From the NCBI RefSeq assembly GCF_041296385.1, contig NC_091013.1, positions 32,993,001-33,057,000 of the forward strand: a stretch of DNA of 64,000 nucleotides, given 5' to 3'. The notes below the pieces were generated by a model. It searched no databases. It was given only the letters and a program-made list of their open reading frames with translations, and had not been told where the DNA came from. The position numbers were made by a program, and so were the translations under genes. Positions 1 through 10,032 of the stretch are shown piece by piece; positions within the stretch are counted from its first letter, which is position 1, and every line of letters begins with the position of its first letter. This DNA is from Aphelocoma coerulescens (lineage: Eukaryota > Chordata > Aves > Passeriformes > Corvidae).

Positions 1-2774
1 AATATGGGTCTACCTGCAGCATGGGCTTGTGCATGAACACTAGGTGTTGTTCCATAGTTTGGAGGATGCTTCAATAAGCCAATAGACTCCATGCTGGAAT
101 ACTTAAATGCTATTGCCTCGCGTTACACATTACCTCACAATTTAAATCTCTGCGCAGTCGGTGGAACTGTTTGTGTGGGAGATCAGTGCTCACTGAGATG
201 GCATCTGAACTGTGGGAGACAGAAGCATTTCCCAGGTCCTGGCTGAACCAAAACACCTCATTGTGCCCCAGGCTGGGGTGGTGTCTGGATGTGCGCCAAC
301 CTCTTCTGATATCCCCTGGAAGTAGCTTGGGCTTTCAGGAGTGGAGTGAGCTGTGTCACTCTCCCCAGCATGGGTGAACTGGGACCCTGCAAGACACGGC
401 TACTTCACAGCTTAGTCATGGCCAAAGGGAGTAATAAATAGGAATTACTTCTCACTGAGTTTTTCGTGTATACTCTAATGAAAAATGAGTTGAGAAGTGA
501 ATTACAGCAATTCAGCAGTGTAGAGGAAGTGTGTGCAGGCTGCTGCCAAATTTCCTTACTTGCACCCATTAGGAATAAAAGAACAAGTCAAACACAATGG
601 AAGAGATTTTTAATTTCTGATATTTGAGCTCTGCCAGCTTACTTCAAGGATGAATTGAAGCAACAATGTATTTTTTAAAGCTGAACCCTCTTCTGTTATC
701 TTGTGTTCTGCTTTTTTTCTAAATGGAATATTCCCTCTGTAGAATAACTGAACATACTCGTACAAAACTGAGGAAGTAATGATTTTATGAAATAATCTCA
801 TCTTTCAAAAATTCTTGCCCAACATCTAAGTTAAACTTTGAAGAAAAATGAATGAAACTGCTTTGCTATTCATTCTATGCAGAGAAGATTAATGTAGCAC
901 TTGCACAGTTATTTGGTTTTTTTATCTGGAGATAAAGTTCTTTGTAATAAGGATGTTATTTCCCCTAATACCCTTGCTTCTCAGATTGGAATTGACACTG
1001 AAATGATAAAATTGCTTGAATTCTTTCTGATCTTTTATATGTTTTTATGTCCCTACAAATACTTAAGTATGGTGACTCTCAGATGACATCCTCACTTTAC
1101 CAATTTTGCATCTTCCACTCTGTTGTTATAGTTCAATTTGTTCAATTTTGAGAAGATAGGGAGATTGGAAGTTAGATTTTTTGAAGCACAAAGGACTTCT
1201 AAAGGATCTTCCTAGGTTGCCCCTAACTTAGACTCAAGTGCAAGTGTCCCATTCTGTAATGCATTATTTCCTTTTCAGTGCCATCCTCAAAAGCAATTAT
1301 CACTTGTCACAGTCATAATGTCTTAAAAGTTGCTGCTTAAATTAGCCAAACAAAGTAAAAAGGAAGAATATTGACTGAAGATACCAACTAATTTCAGTTA
1401 GATGAATTTGGAGAGTTTTTGAGAAATACTGATAGATTGGACTATGAATGGACTGGACCAACAATGATAGGCTGGATTTGTAGGTAGGAAAATTACTACA
1501 CAGAGGGCAGTCCCCCCATATAACTTACCACATATAATAAATGTTGGAACCAGCCACCCAAGGCAGTTTTGGGCTCAGTGGATCCAGGCTCAGTTCTTCA
1601 TTCACTGTGGGCTGGTGTTTTTTATGACCTCAGGACAACTGCTCTGGGGTGGTCTGGCCCCAGAAGAGCAGCCCTGCCTGCCCTGGATGCCCATGCTTCT
1701 GCCAGAAGTCTACACAGAGCTGCTGAAAAGCTGTAGCACAGCAGCATCAGGAGGGATTCTCCCTATCCTGCCCATGAGCCAGAGAGCAGAGAGCCCTGTG
1801 CTGAAGGATAGAACTGAGGGCACACAGAAAGTGTCGGGACCTCTGAGGCTCAACTTCCTACCTCAAGGCTCCAGCAGGAGCAACAGAGACCTTCAGTAAG
1901 AGTAAGTTGGCTCAAACATCTTAGAAATCTCTAATAAGCCTTCAGCTGGAGGACTCCAGGAGCTGTAGAGACAGGTTTCAGATCCTTTCCTTTTTTGTCT
2001 CAGGGCAGCCTCAGTTCCCTGCTGTGCTTCTCGTGGTATATAGGTAGCACTGGGGTGCCAGGAAAATCACCAGTAGGGCTCTCCTTCAACACTGAATCTC
2101 AGAAAACTTCAGGTGCCCAAACTGTTCAGTGCTAGAGACAGGGTTCCCAGTTCTAGCAAGTGAGGAATTTGATCTGTGAATCCCATTCCCTTCCTCAGCA
2201 TTTCCCCCCTTATTTATGCTAACTAGCTCCCTGCACAGCTACTTTCAGAGACTCATACTTCCCCACAAGACATATGTCTTGTGGTATGCACAAGACATAC
2301 CACAAAGGTATCCCTCAGGTTGAAAAGATAGTCGCCTTCTGTGAAAATGCAATGAAAAGTAAGTTAAAATGTGGATGCATTTTGTTGTGCTGGAGAGTAT
2401 CAATATTTTACTATCATTACAGGGCATGATAAAATGTTCTTCTGTTAAAACGTGCTGGATAATCATGACCCTTACCTGAATACACAGTTGGAAAAGGCGC
2501 AGCAAAGGCAGAGAGTGTGCTTAAAAGAATAAAAGCAAGTGATTATGAAGAGGAGGAGCAGATGACCGAGGCATGAGGCGTAATGAAGAGTGGTGCTAAA
2601 GTATCCCTTTGGCATTAACACATGCTCACCGAGGACAGCAAAAAGAAAACCTTAAACATCACGTGTTCTTTTTTCTTACAGCCTGAGGAGAAGGGGGCAA
2701 TAATCAAAGAACCATATTGCTCCGATCGAGCCTTGGGGATTTCTGTCACTCTGCAGGGAAAGAGGGGACACTTG
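1..2774. other. Intergenic DNA upstream of GABRG3
   Basis: No coding exon with recognisable homology is visible. By conserved vertebrate order GABRA5 should lie to the left on the same strand, so this may include distal GABRA5 downstream sequence, but nothing shows it directly. A moderately GC-rich stretch (about 1600-1900) has an open + frame of 94 codons with no recognised similarity, and an exon-like segment lies at 2682-2773. Both are treated as findings rather than genes. Confidence 0.6.
2263..2284. repeat. Perfect 22-bp palindrome with a partial third copy
   Basis: The arm CCACAAGACAT is followed directly by its exact reverse complement ATGTCTTGTGG, with no spacer. A further copy of CACAAGACATA begins at 2289, and TGGTATG (2283-2289) pairs with CATACCA (2296-2302), so alternative overlapping hairpins can form over 2263-2304. 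No function is assigned. Confidence 0.9.
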
Positions 2775-3720
2775 TAAGGGTCTTTCTCGAGGTCTGAGTG
2801 ACTCGATGGCCACATACAGCTCCGGTCACGGCGCACGGTCTCGGCGCAGGGGTAACCGAGAGCCCTGCCGCCGGCTGGAGGCAGCGCGGGGTGGGGGACC
2901 CGGCCCGATCCCTCGCGCTTCCCGTCGCCGCCGCCAGAGGATCCCGCCACCGCGGCAGGATGCGGTGAGGGCGGGATGGGGCTGGCGGGCGGGGAAGGGG
3001 CGGCGCGGCGCCGGACGGAGCCGCCGCTGCAGGGAAGCCACCCCCGGCCCCCTCCCCTCCCGCCCGGGGGTCTCCGCGGAGCAGGGCCGCCGAGAGCTGG
3101 GATGCGGAGCTGGACCTGCGCTCGCCATTTCTCTTCGTAAATCGCCGCCGGGGTGTCTCTCCTCCGGGTCTTTCTGCCACCTACCGTTTGGCTCACTCGT
3201 GCCGCCCACCCGGGCGGTGGCAGAGGCACGGCAGCCCCAAGCCGCCCCCTCCCGCTGCCGGCAAAACGAGCTCCCCCGGCCCGGGAGAGCTCGGACCCTT
3301 CCCGATGCTGCGGCGTCGCTCCAGCTGTTCGCGCTGCTGGGCTCCGAGGCCGGGCTAAGCTTTTATTTATTCAAATTGAGTGTGTGTGTGCATACACACA
3401 TTTTTCTATATGGCCAGCGCAGGGGAGACCCCTCCTTGCGTGACGGGCGCTTCCCGTCCTTGCTTTCCAAACGCGCGGGCACTGCGAGCTGGGACGTGGG
3501 AACCGCGACCTCGGAGCCCCAAATGGCGTTTGCATAAGCAGCAGCCTTAAGGAAACCTTCAAGTGCCTGCAAGCTGTCGCCGAGCGGCGGTGCCGGAGCC
3601 CCGTGCCGCCGGGACTCACCGGCGCCTGCGGGACTTTATCGGGTCACTGAGAGACGGCCGCTCCCCTGTTGGCCCCATCCCCCCTCCCGCCCGCCCCACA
3701 GCGCCTGTGTTCCCGCAAAC
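2775..3720. promoter_or_regulatory. Upstream CpG island, no recognised gene
   Basis: A second GC- and CpG-rich block lies 2-3 kb upstream of GABRG3 exon 1, separated from the exon 1 island by about 1.1 kb of ordinary AT-rich DNA. Long frames on both strands (for example + 2806-3537 and - 2615-3229) are rich in Arg, Pro, Gly and Ala and overlap one another, which is typical of chance frames in CpG islands. It could be an alternative GABRG3 promoter, the start of a divergent non-coding RNA, or a regulatory island between GABRA5 and GABRG3. Boundaries are by eye. Confidence 0.7.
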
Positions 3721-4849
3721 TTCACATCAGCCCATCGGGGTGCTGCTTGACCGTCAGCATAGCTATTCCTGGTGAAATCCAGGCAACCCCCGAGATTTCG
3801 CCGTCCGTTCCCTTCCTCATTTTCTCTGGTCAGCAGGCGGCCTGGATTCCACCCGCATTTCTCTGCAGGTGGCGGAAAAGAGCACAAGCCTTTTAACAAT
3901 TCATTATTAGCAAGTCACGGTAACTGCAATTAGCCAAAGTAAACACGAAAGAACTGCTGTATAATCTAGTAAAGAGGCGCTTAGGGTGGATATAAAAAAC
4001 CCAACAAAACCCGAAAGGTTGAAAAAAAACCCTAAAGTGAATAACTGAGAATTAATTCCCTGGCTCACAACGGATTTTCCTTAAGCTGGGTCGTTCCTTC
4101 AAAAATTAACTTCGGGAACAGAACTCCCTACAGCCAGCTCTTCTAGGCATCATGTAGGAGTAATTCTAAAAGCAAGATTGCATCTTCCAGCAGATTTTTT
4201 TAAATGTAATGTCACAATTAAAAACGACTCCCCCAAAGCATGGAAATTATGTCTAAGGGAGAAGGAAACAGATTTATATTCCCGAGATTTCTGGTTACAG
4301 GAAAGCGGTGACTCGCTGTACCTCTGGCAGAGTTTTTTGTTTTCAAATTACCACTGTGTAAGTGAAATTTTGTCATTTCCCATTTTGAAAACAAAGGGAA
4401 ATATTCCAATTACCCTGATGCCCAGTGCAATGCTCCACACACCGGAAGAGAATTGAAGTCCCTAAAAATCACATCTGTGCTGTTCCTACTGGAGTAGAAA
4501 GACAAAAGTTATCCAAACCCAAACTACTTTTGCCCTGAATACACTTGACTGTTGTCTCATTTCCGAGTTCTCACAGCAGAAAAACCTCATTTACTCTAAA
4601 GTTCACAATATACACAGAAGTCCATGTAACCTGGTCTACAGGATCGTGTAGACCTCTTCTACATGTATACATTTTTCTGGCATACCTTGTGCATATACAT
4701 GTGTATCCATGCATTCGTACAGTGCATGCAAACTTCTGCATACATCCCCCTAGATACAGAAGCATATAGAAACACACTGCGTTGCGTTTGTCTATCTGTC
4801 CGTGTAAGTAGCCGCATCGATTACATAGATCTGCGCCTGTGTGTACATC
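3721..4849. other. Spacer between the two CpG islands
   Basis: AT-rich sequence without a recognised gene or repeat family. It contains short alternating purine-pyrimidine runs near 4665-4720 (cat/gta-rich) that make reading frames but no protein-like sequence. Nothing else is identified. Confidence 0.5.
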
Positions 4850-5334
4850 GGGATGCCCGTCGCTCCGATCACCCCGAGACCAGCGCCCGATCCCTCTCCC
4901 TCCGTCTGAAGAGAGCATCTCCAGCTCCGGGCGGTGGGGGGGCTTTCGGCAAGTGATTGCGGGCTTTGGGCGTGAGGGCATCCCGCAAAACAGCGGGGGG
5001 ATCCTTCCACCGGCCGCCCCTTCTGGGGCATCGGGCTGGTGATGTCGGGGAGAAGTCCCGGCTGCCGGCTGACTGCGGCTGCCGGGTTTGCTGCTCCCCC
5101 TCTCTTGTGTGCGTGTGTGTGCGCCCGCTGGGGCGGGGGCAGGGTTCACTTCCCGGCTCCTCCAGTTGCCGGCGAGGCGGGTACCTGTTGGGCAGGGAGC
5201 GGGGACGAGGTGTTCTCCGATGCGGGGCGGTCCCCGGCAGCGCTCCGGTGCCGCGCTGCGGGGCTGGCTGCGGGCAGGCGCTCCGCGGGGGGGGGCAAGG
5301 TGCGCCCCTTCCCCCCGCCCCAGCCCGCCCCCCG

Positions 5335-5368
5335 CCCGGCCCGGCCCGGCCCGGCCCGGCCCGGCCCG
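5335..5368. repeat. (CCCGG)6 tandem repeat, G-quadruplex-prone on the - strand
   Basis: Six exact CCCGG units (5335-5364) plus CCCG lie about 350 bp upstream of the predicted start site. The - strand reads as repeated GGGCC, with runs of three G separated by two bases, meeting the usual G-quadruplex pattern. Confidence 0.9.
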
Positions 5369-5682
5369 CCCCGCGGCACCCGCGGCCCGGCGGGGCCCGG
5401 GCTGCTCCGCGCTGTGCAGCGCCCGGGGCACGGCCAGCGCCAGCCCGGGCAGCGAGCGAGGCCGCGCCGCTGCACCCGGCAACGGGCTGCCAGCAAAGGG
5501 GAGCGCCGCAGCTCGGTGCCCGCTGAACACCTGTCAGCCCGCGGAGCCTGATTTATACCTGGCCTTGGCAGCCTCTCTGCTGGGGATTTTCCCCTCGTCC
5601 CGCTTCTTCTTTTTTTTTCTTTTCACTCTCGCCTCCCCCCTCCCTTCTCGGGGCGTTGTGGAAGAGAGTGTTTTCTTCAGGG

Positions 5683-5720
5683 TATAAAGCTGAGAATACG
5701 GAGGAGGAGAGGCTTAGACC
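5683..5720 (+). promoter_or_regulatory. GABRG3: Predicted GABRG3 core promoter (TATA box and initiator)
   Basis: TATAAA lies at 5683-5688. A perfect initiator match (YYANWYY; TTAGACC) lies at 5714-5720, with its A at 5716. The 33-bp spacing from the first T of the TATA box to that A is what a focused RNA polymerase II start needs. Start at 5716 would give a 100-nt 5' UTR before the ATG at 5816. The element lies within a CpG island, where dispersed starts are more usual, so other start sites may coexist. No transcript evidence is available here. Confidence 0.55.
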
Positions 5721-5748
5721 TTCACCTCATTGCCTCATTCTCCCTTCC

Positions 5749-5754
5749 ATGTGA
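5749..5754 (+). promoter_or_regulatory. Minimal upstream ORF (ATG-TGA) in predicted GABRG3 5' UTR
   Basis: Between the predicted start site (5716) and the main ATG (5816) the only other ATG is at 5749, and it is immediately followed by the stop TGA. Such start-stop elements can hold an initiating and terminating ribosome and reduce downstream initiation. The context is weak (T at -3, T at +4), so leaky scanning is expected and any effect may be modest. It applies only if transcription starts upstream of 5749. Confidence 0.5.
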
Positions 5755-5815
5755 ACATTCTACAAGGTTTCCTTCATCCTGCCGCACCTCTCACCTGGCC
5801 AGCGCTGTCCGGACC

Positions 5816-5868
5816 ATGTCCACTAAGCTCCTGCCGGTTTTCTTCCTCCTCTCAGTGTTCCACGCCTG
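5816..5868 (+). CDS. GABRG3: GABRG3 coding exon 1 (signal peptide)
   Basis: First coding exon of the gamma-3 subunit of the GABA-A receptor, a Cys-loop pentameric chloride channel of the neuronal plasma membrane. The ATG has A at -3 (ggaccATG), a good Kozak feature. It encodes MSTKLLPVFFLLSVFHA plus two bases of the next codon: a short N-region with one Lys, then a hydrophobic core, as expected of a signal peptide cleaved near HA-C. The exon ends at a strong donor (CTG|GTAAGT), in phase 2, which fits exon 2 exactly and gives a junction Cys. Known gamma-3 proteins begin with a short, poorly conserved signal peptide of similar length and a similar HA end. The exon sits in a CpG island about 100 nt below a predicted TATA/initiator start. 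It is assigned by position, phase and signal-peptide character rather than by strong conservation. Confidence 0.88.
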
Positions 5869-7529
5869 GTAAGTCTGCGCTTCCCTCGCCTCCCTCCAGC
5901 CCCTCTCCTCTCTGCACTGGGGCTGGACGGCTGAAGTCCCGTCTTCTGGAGTTTGCACAATATTCGGCACCCAGGAAGAACAGCGGGCTCTCCCCACCTC
6001 TCCCGAGCCGTGCCGGGGCTCTATTCCCAAACACGGTTTACCCCGCTCCCAGCCCGGGACCCGCCTGGCTTCGCGGTGCGCCCGGGGCGGTGGCACCGCT
6101 GCTGTCCCTTCCCGGCCCCGCGTGAAGCCGGAGGTCGCCCGCGAGGGCCCTGTCCCTGAGCCGGCCCGGCAGAAAGTTTCGCCCTCCGGCGGCTGCCGGC
6201 ACCAGGTGGGACGGCGGCTGGAGCTGCCCGGGCTCCCCTGGTGGCCCCGGCTTCCCTCCGCGCCACCCCCGGGGGCTCCGCGGGCGGGGCCGGCGTGAGG
6301 AGGGACAGGGTGAGTCGCGGGATGCGTGAACCCCTGGTCCCCGCCTCAGGGCCGGGAAGGGTCTCCCCGGTGGGGCTCCGGTATCCACTCTTAAGAGGCC
6401 AGAGAGGCACAGCCGGCAGCTTCAGCCCTGACCTTTTGGACTTCGGTCCTTTGGGTTGTCCGAGTCTATCGTACACCTTCACTGCATAAACCAGGCAAAG
6501 GGGTCAGCTCAGCTCCCCCCTGTAGGAACCACCACCAACCAGGCTACAGGCGTGCTCAGAGACCTTCCACTCTCCTCCCTGGCAGCCTGCCCCACACCTG
6601 AGTGGCGTCTATCTGCTAAATCCCCAGAGGAACTAGAGAATGCTTAATGCCAGCCTCCACAGCAAGTGTGGAATACACCTATTGCAGGAAATAAACCCTT
6701 TCCTGACAACCTCTCAGAGTTTTCTAGATTTCTTCCCTTGCATTTTATGCACGGTCTCTTCTCTGTCTCCTTGCAGAATCAAAACTAGTGGCCCGTGAAG
6801 AGTTGGGGGAAGGTGTGTGCCTTTCTTACTTCCCAGTTTAAGACTGGCTTGCTATCATTCTGTAGTTATTTCTCTGGACTGCAGGAATATGATAGGAATT
6901 AGCAGTCACCAGTAGGGTTACAGATGAAAAGTGCAACCTCAAGTACCTTGAAGGAGATTAACTGTGTAGAGGCAAGCAATGGAAGTGAAATAATAACTTC
7001 TTAAGGAAGAAAGCAAAAAAGCTTGAAAAATATGTGTCTAGTGTATTAGTCTGATCCACTGTGAAACCTCTCCCACCTCCAATCTTAATCTAGAAGATAG
7101 GTAGGGATTTAAATGATTTGGAGGTATTTCCTGGGAAAGAAGCTGCCAGAGTAAGGGGATCTAAAAGGTCTGCCAGTCCTTAGTTAGACTCTTGTCAGTG
7201 ACTTCTTTAAAGCAGCATTTCCCTGAAATGGGAATCATGATACTACCTGAACTCAGTTCTCATTTACAGGTGAATGCCTGTGGTAAAGTTGTGGTGGCTG
7301 CAGCAGAAAAAGACATATGATTTGTCCTTCTTTGCTATCAGCAATTCAGCACCACTGCAGAGTTTCAGCTCAGAAATAGCAATCATGTATGTTTGGAGAT
7401 GATGCCTCCTTTGAGAATGGTTCTGCAACAGCAGTATTAAAACACAGGGCTTGTCATGAATCTGATGAAAAAAAACAAAACAAAACAACTCCCAAAATCC
7501 TCTTGAGTTTTTTTAATGCTCATTGGGTG

Positions 7530-7590
<61 letters not shown>

Positions 7591-9113
7591 TTTTTAGAAA
7601 ATGCAGCTCAGTAACAGAGAAGTAGTGGTTGTCTATTCAAAACTTCTTCTAAGTTTTCTCTACTTTAACAACTCAGTTATATGAGTTCTCTGTAGAAAAT
7701 CCTCAGGGTCTAGGTTTAAAAATTATTTTTATATAGAAATTGTGCCTAGAGCAATTGCAAATTGTGAGGTCGTGTTAAGTGATTCATGGTTAATCCTTAG
7801 GGATGTATTGGCTGTAGAGCAGCTTCAGTTTAAAGTTCATTAAATTCTCAAATAGTGGTCTTTGAGCAATGTGAGAGTTGATGATGCTCTGTGATGAAAT
7901 TTTTATATTTGTATCAGGTTTTTTTTATGTTCACATAGAGTGTCTATTAAGTCTTCTGGATATCTGAGGTCTTTTAAAAGACACTTGTGTCATGGAGAAA
8001 AGGAGAAAGGAGAGAAAGAAAGTTGCACTGATGTGTGTAGCACATCCTGTGAACAAGCAAGGCTGGTGCCTCTCATCCTCCACTGCTTTGTGCCTCACAT
8101 AATTACTGACATTTATGTAAAAATGTTGCAAAATGACATCATATCCCCATGGCAATTGCAGGTTGAAACAACACATGATTCCTGCCATAGGTTCCACTAC
8201 TGAGGTTATCTTTTCTCCTGATAACTTCATCTCAGTCTAACTGTCATAGATTTTCTCCTGTGAGAGGCATCAAACAGATTTGGTTTCTAAGATACCAAAA
8301 GATACATCTTCAAATCAACATTTTAAAGTCTGTGCACAAAAAGCTGCACAAATGAAATTAGTCTTATGTGAAAATAGCTCTAGCTGTGTTTTCTGGCCAA
8401 ACTGTAGGTTCACCACCTTTGTATTAATATACCCTTAAAAGAACCGTAATCCACCTATAAAGGAAAGAAGTTGCAACTCTTGGTGTAGTACTGTTTTTTA
8501 AAAAAAGTTATTAAAGCTGCAGGGAAATTCAGATTAATTTATGCAATGTATTTGTGTGCTTGTGATAATCCATCTCAAATTTAAGGAGTGAGCTCTTAAT
8601 TCTAAGCCTCATAATACATTAAACTCTGAAATTCAGGCACTGAGAATATAATAATTTATTAATAGGATAAAATGATCAGGAAGCATTAACAGATCTGAAT
8701 TTTTAATACTCTTATTAGCCTTTGTGCAAGAGATGAATCAGTTGTCTTGATGTATTAATAAAATAATACTGCAGATGTTCGCTCCTTGTAAAAGTATATT
8801 GTAAACTAGTCAGAATAGGTTCATTAAAATACAGGATATAAAATACTACTCTGTTAGCTACATTATCTCCTAGAGTATAACTTTTTGAGGAGACTTTCAG
8901 AAGACAATTTCTAAACAATTGTCAATCATGACCTATCCACAGATACTCAACAATTGTTGATGGGAACATCCTGTTGCAAAACCAGCGTAAGGCTGAGTAG
9001 ATTCAAAGCCAGGGGATATACCTAAAACTTCTTCAGATGAGTGTGGAGCTTTATGCAGAATGTCATATTTTAGTTATGTAAAATAGCATCTATTTGTTTC
9101 ATTTGTTTTGCAG
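5869..9113 (+). other. GABRG3: GABRG3 intron 1 (phase 2)
   Basis: A 3245-bp GT-AG intron. Its first ~580 bp continue the CpG island. The rest is AT-rich and includes the TA microsatellite at 7533-7586. No other gene or recognised transposon is seen in it. Confidence 0.9.
7533..7586. repeat. (TA)27 microsatellite
   Basis: An uninterrupted run of 27 TA dinucleotides in intron 1. It makes an artefactual Tyr-Ile reading frame on the + strand. Its length makes it likely to be polymorphic and prone to assembly error. Confidence 0.97.
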
Positions 9114-9262
9114 CTCTACAAAGGTTGAAGAGGATGAATATGAAGATGGAACAACTAACCAAAAGTGGGTTTTAGCTCCAAAAACACAGGACACAGATGT
9201 GACTCTCATACTAAACAAGCTGTTGAGAGAGTATGACAAAAAGCTGCGGCCAGATATTGGAA
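9114..9262 (+). CDS. GABRG3: GABRG3 coding exon 2 (mature N-terminus)
   Basis: This 149-nt exon encodes 50 residues beginning C-STKVEEDEYEDG and ending KKLRPDIG, followed by one base of an Ile codon. The run NQKWVLAPK, then TQDTDVTLILNKLLREYDKK, is nearly identical to vertebrate gamma-3. It differs clearly from gamma-2, which reads NKTWVLTPK and ILNNLLEGYDNK at these places, so the paralogue call is firm. It forms the start of the mature extracellular domain, including the N-terminal helix region of the Cys-loop fold (LLREYDKKLRP). The acceptor follows a T-rich tract (tttgttttgcag) and the donor is GAA|GTAAGT. Joined to exon 1 the frame is maintained (53 + 149 nt). A frame continues upstream of the acceptor to an ATG at 9094, but that is intron sequence. 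Confidence 0.97.
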
Positions 9263-9927
9263 GTAAGTACTTCTTTCTGCACAAGTGAGGATATGCTTCT
9301 GTGGGCGCAGAGAAGACATGTTGCTATATTCTGGAAGTGTGCACAAATATCTGGGAAAGTGGAGATTAAGTTTTATTGGCTGAAGTTAATTTCCAATCAG
9401 TATTTTAAAAATGCTAATTCTCACAAGGAAATCTGGCCATAGCTTAGGGTCCTAAAATCTGGTTTGTTTGTACAGAGTTTGTGTAGGGATATGGAAGGGC
9501 TAGTTCTTAAGCATTCAGCAGGTCTTTGGCAGAGGAAGGAACATACTTATCTTTTGTCATCCAGTCCATGCTGAAAATCTCACACTCTGAGAAAAGAAAA
9601 AACCCTCAGCATATTAAAAACAAAAAGTAGGACACAGCAAGAGAAAAGAGTGTGCACCTTTTTTCTTCAAAATATGATCATGAAAGTTATGTTCCTTAAT
9701 GCTGAGAAGAAGGCACCAGGATTTGCCTGTGTATAAGGCAACTCCAGAGATGATCTTTCACAAACCAGCAGACATCTCCAAAAGAAATCTTACAGAATCG
9801 AAGTGTCTTGTGGTCAGTACTACTACATATGAGTATAAAATTTAGAAAAGAGCCAGTAGATACCTGCATATAACCACCTTGAGCTATTTTTTTTTGTTTT
9901 AATTTGTGTAATGAGGTTTCAAACCAG

Positions 9928-10032
9928 TTGTGGGGGTTTTTTTTGGTTGTGGTTTGTTTTTTTTTTTTTGGAGTGTGTTGGTTTGTTTTGTTTTTGTTGG
10001 GGATTTTTTGTTGGTTTTGTTTTTTATTTTTA
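9928..10032. repeat. T/G-rich low-complexity tract
   Basis: About 105 bp composed almost entirely of T and G, with runs of up to a dozen or more T separated by GG or GTG. It looks like expanded or decayed simple sequence. No transposon body is recognisable next to it. Confidence 0.8.

Larger units (their letters stand above)
4850..6450. promoter_or_regulatory. CpG island spanning GABRG3 promoter and exon 1
   Basis: G+C and CpG are strongly elevated compared with the AT-rich surroundings, densest at 5200-5560 and 6030-6370. The island covers the predicted core promoter, 5' UTR, exon 1 and the first ~580 bp of intron 1. Several reading frames stay open here on both strands only because stop codons are rare in GC-rich DNA; none resembles a known protein. 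Boundaries are by eye. Confidence 0.8.

Noticed and set aside
2806..3537. Long + strand reading frame of 243 codons in the upstream CpG island
   Set aside because: It overlaps several equally open frames on both strands, is dominated by Arg/Pro/Gly/Ala, and has no recognisable domain. This is expected where stop codons are scarce in GC-rich DNA.
4571..5530. Long - strand reading frame of 319 codons
   Set aside because: It runs through the GGGCC repeat and low-complexity GC-rich DNA of the GABRG3 promoter, opposite other open frames. No protein-like segment was recognised.
9094..9113. Upstream ATG continuing into the exon 2 frame
   Set aside because: The bases between it and 9114 are the polypyrimidine tract and AG acceptor. 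Phase with exon 1 shows they are intronic.
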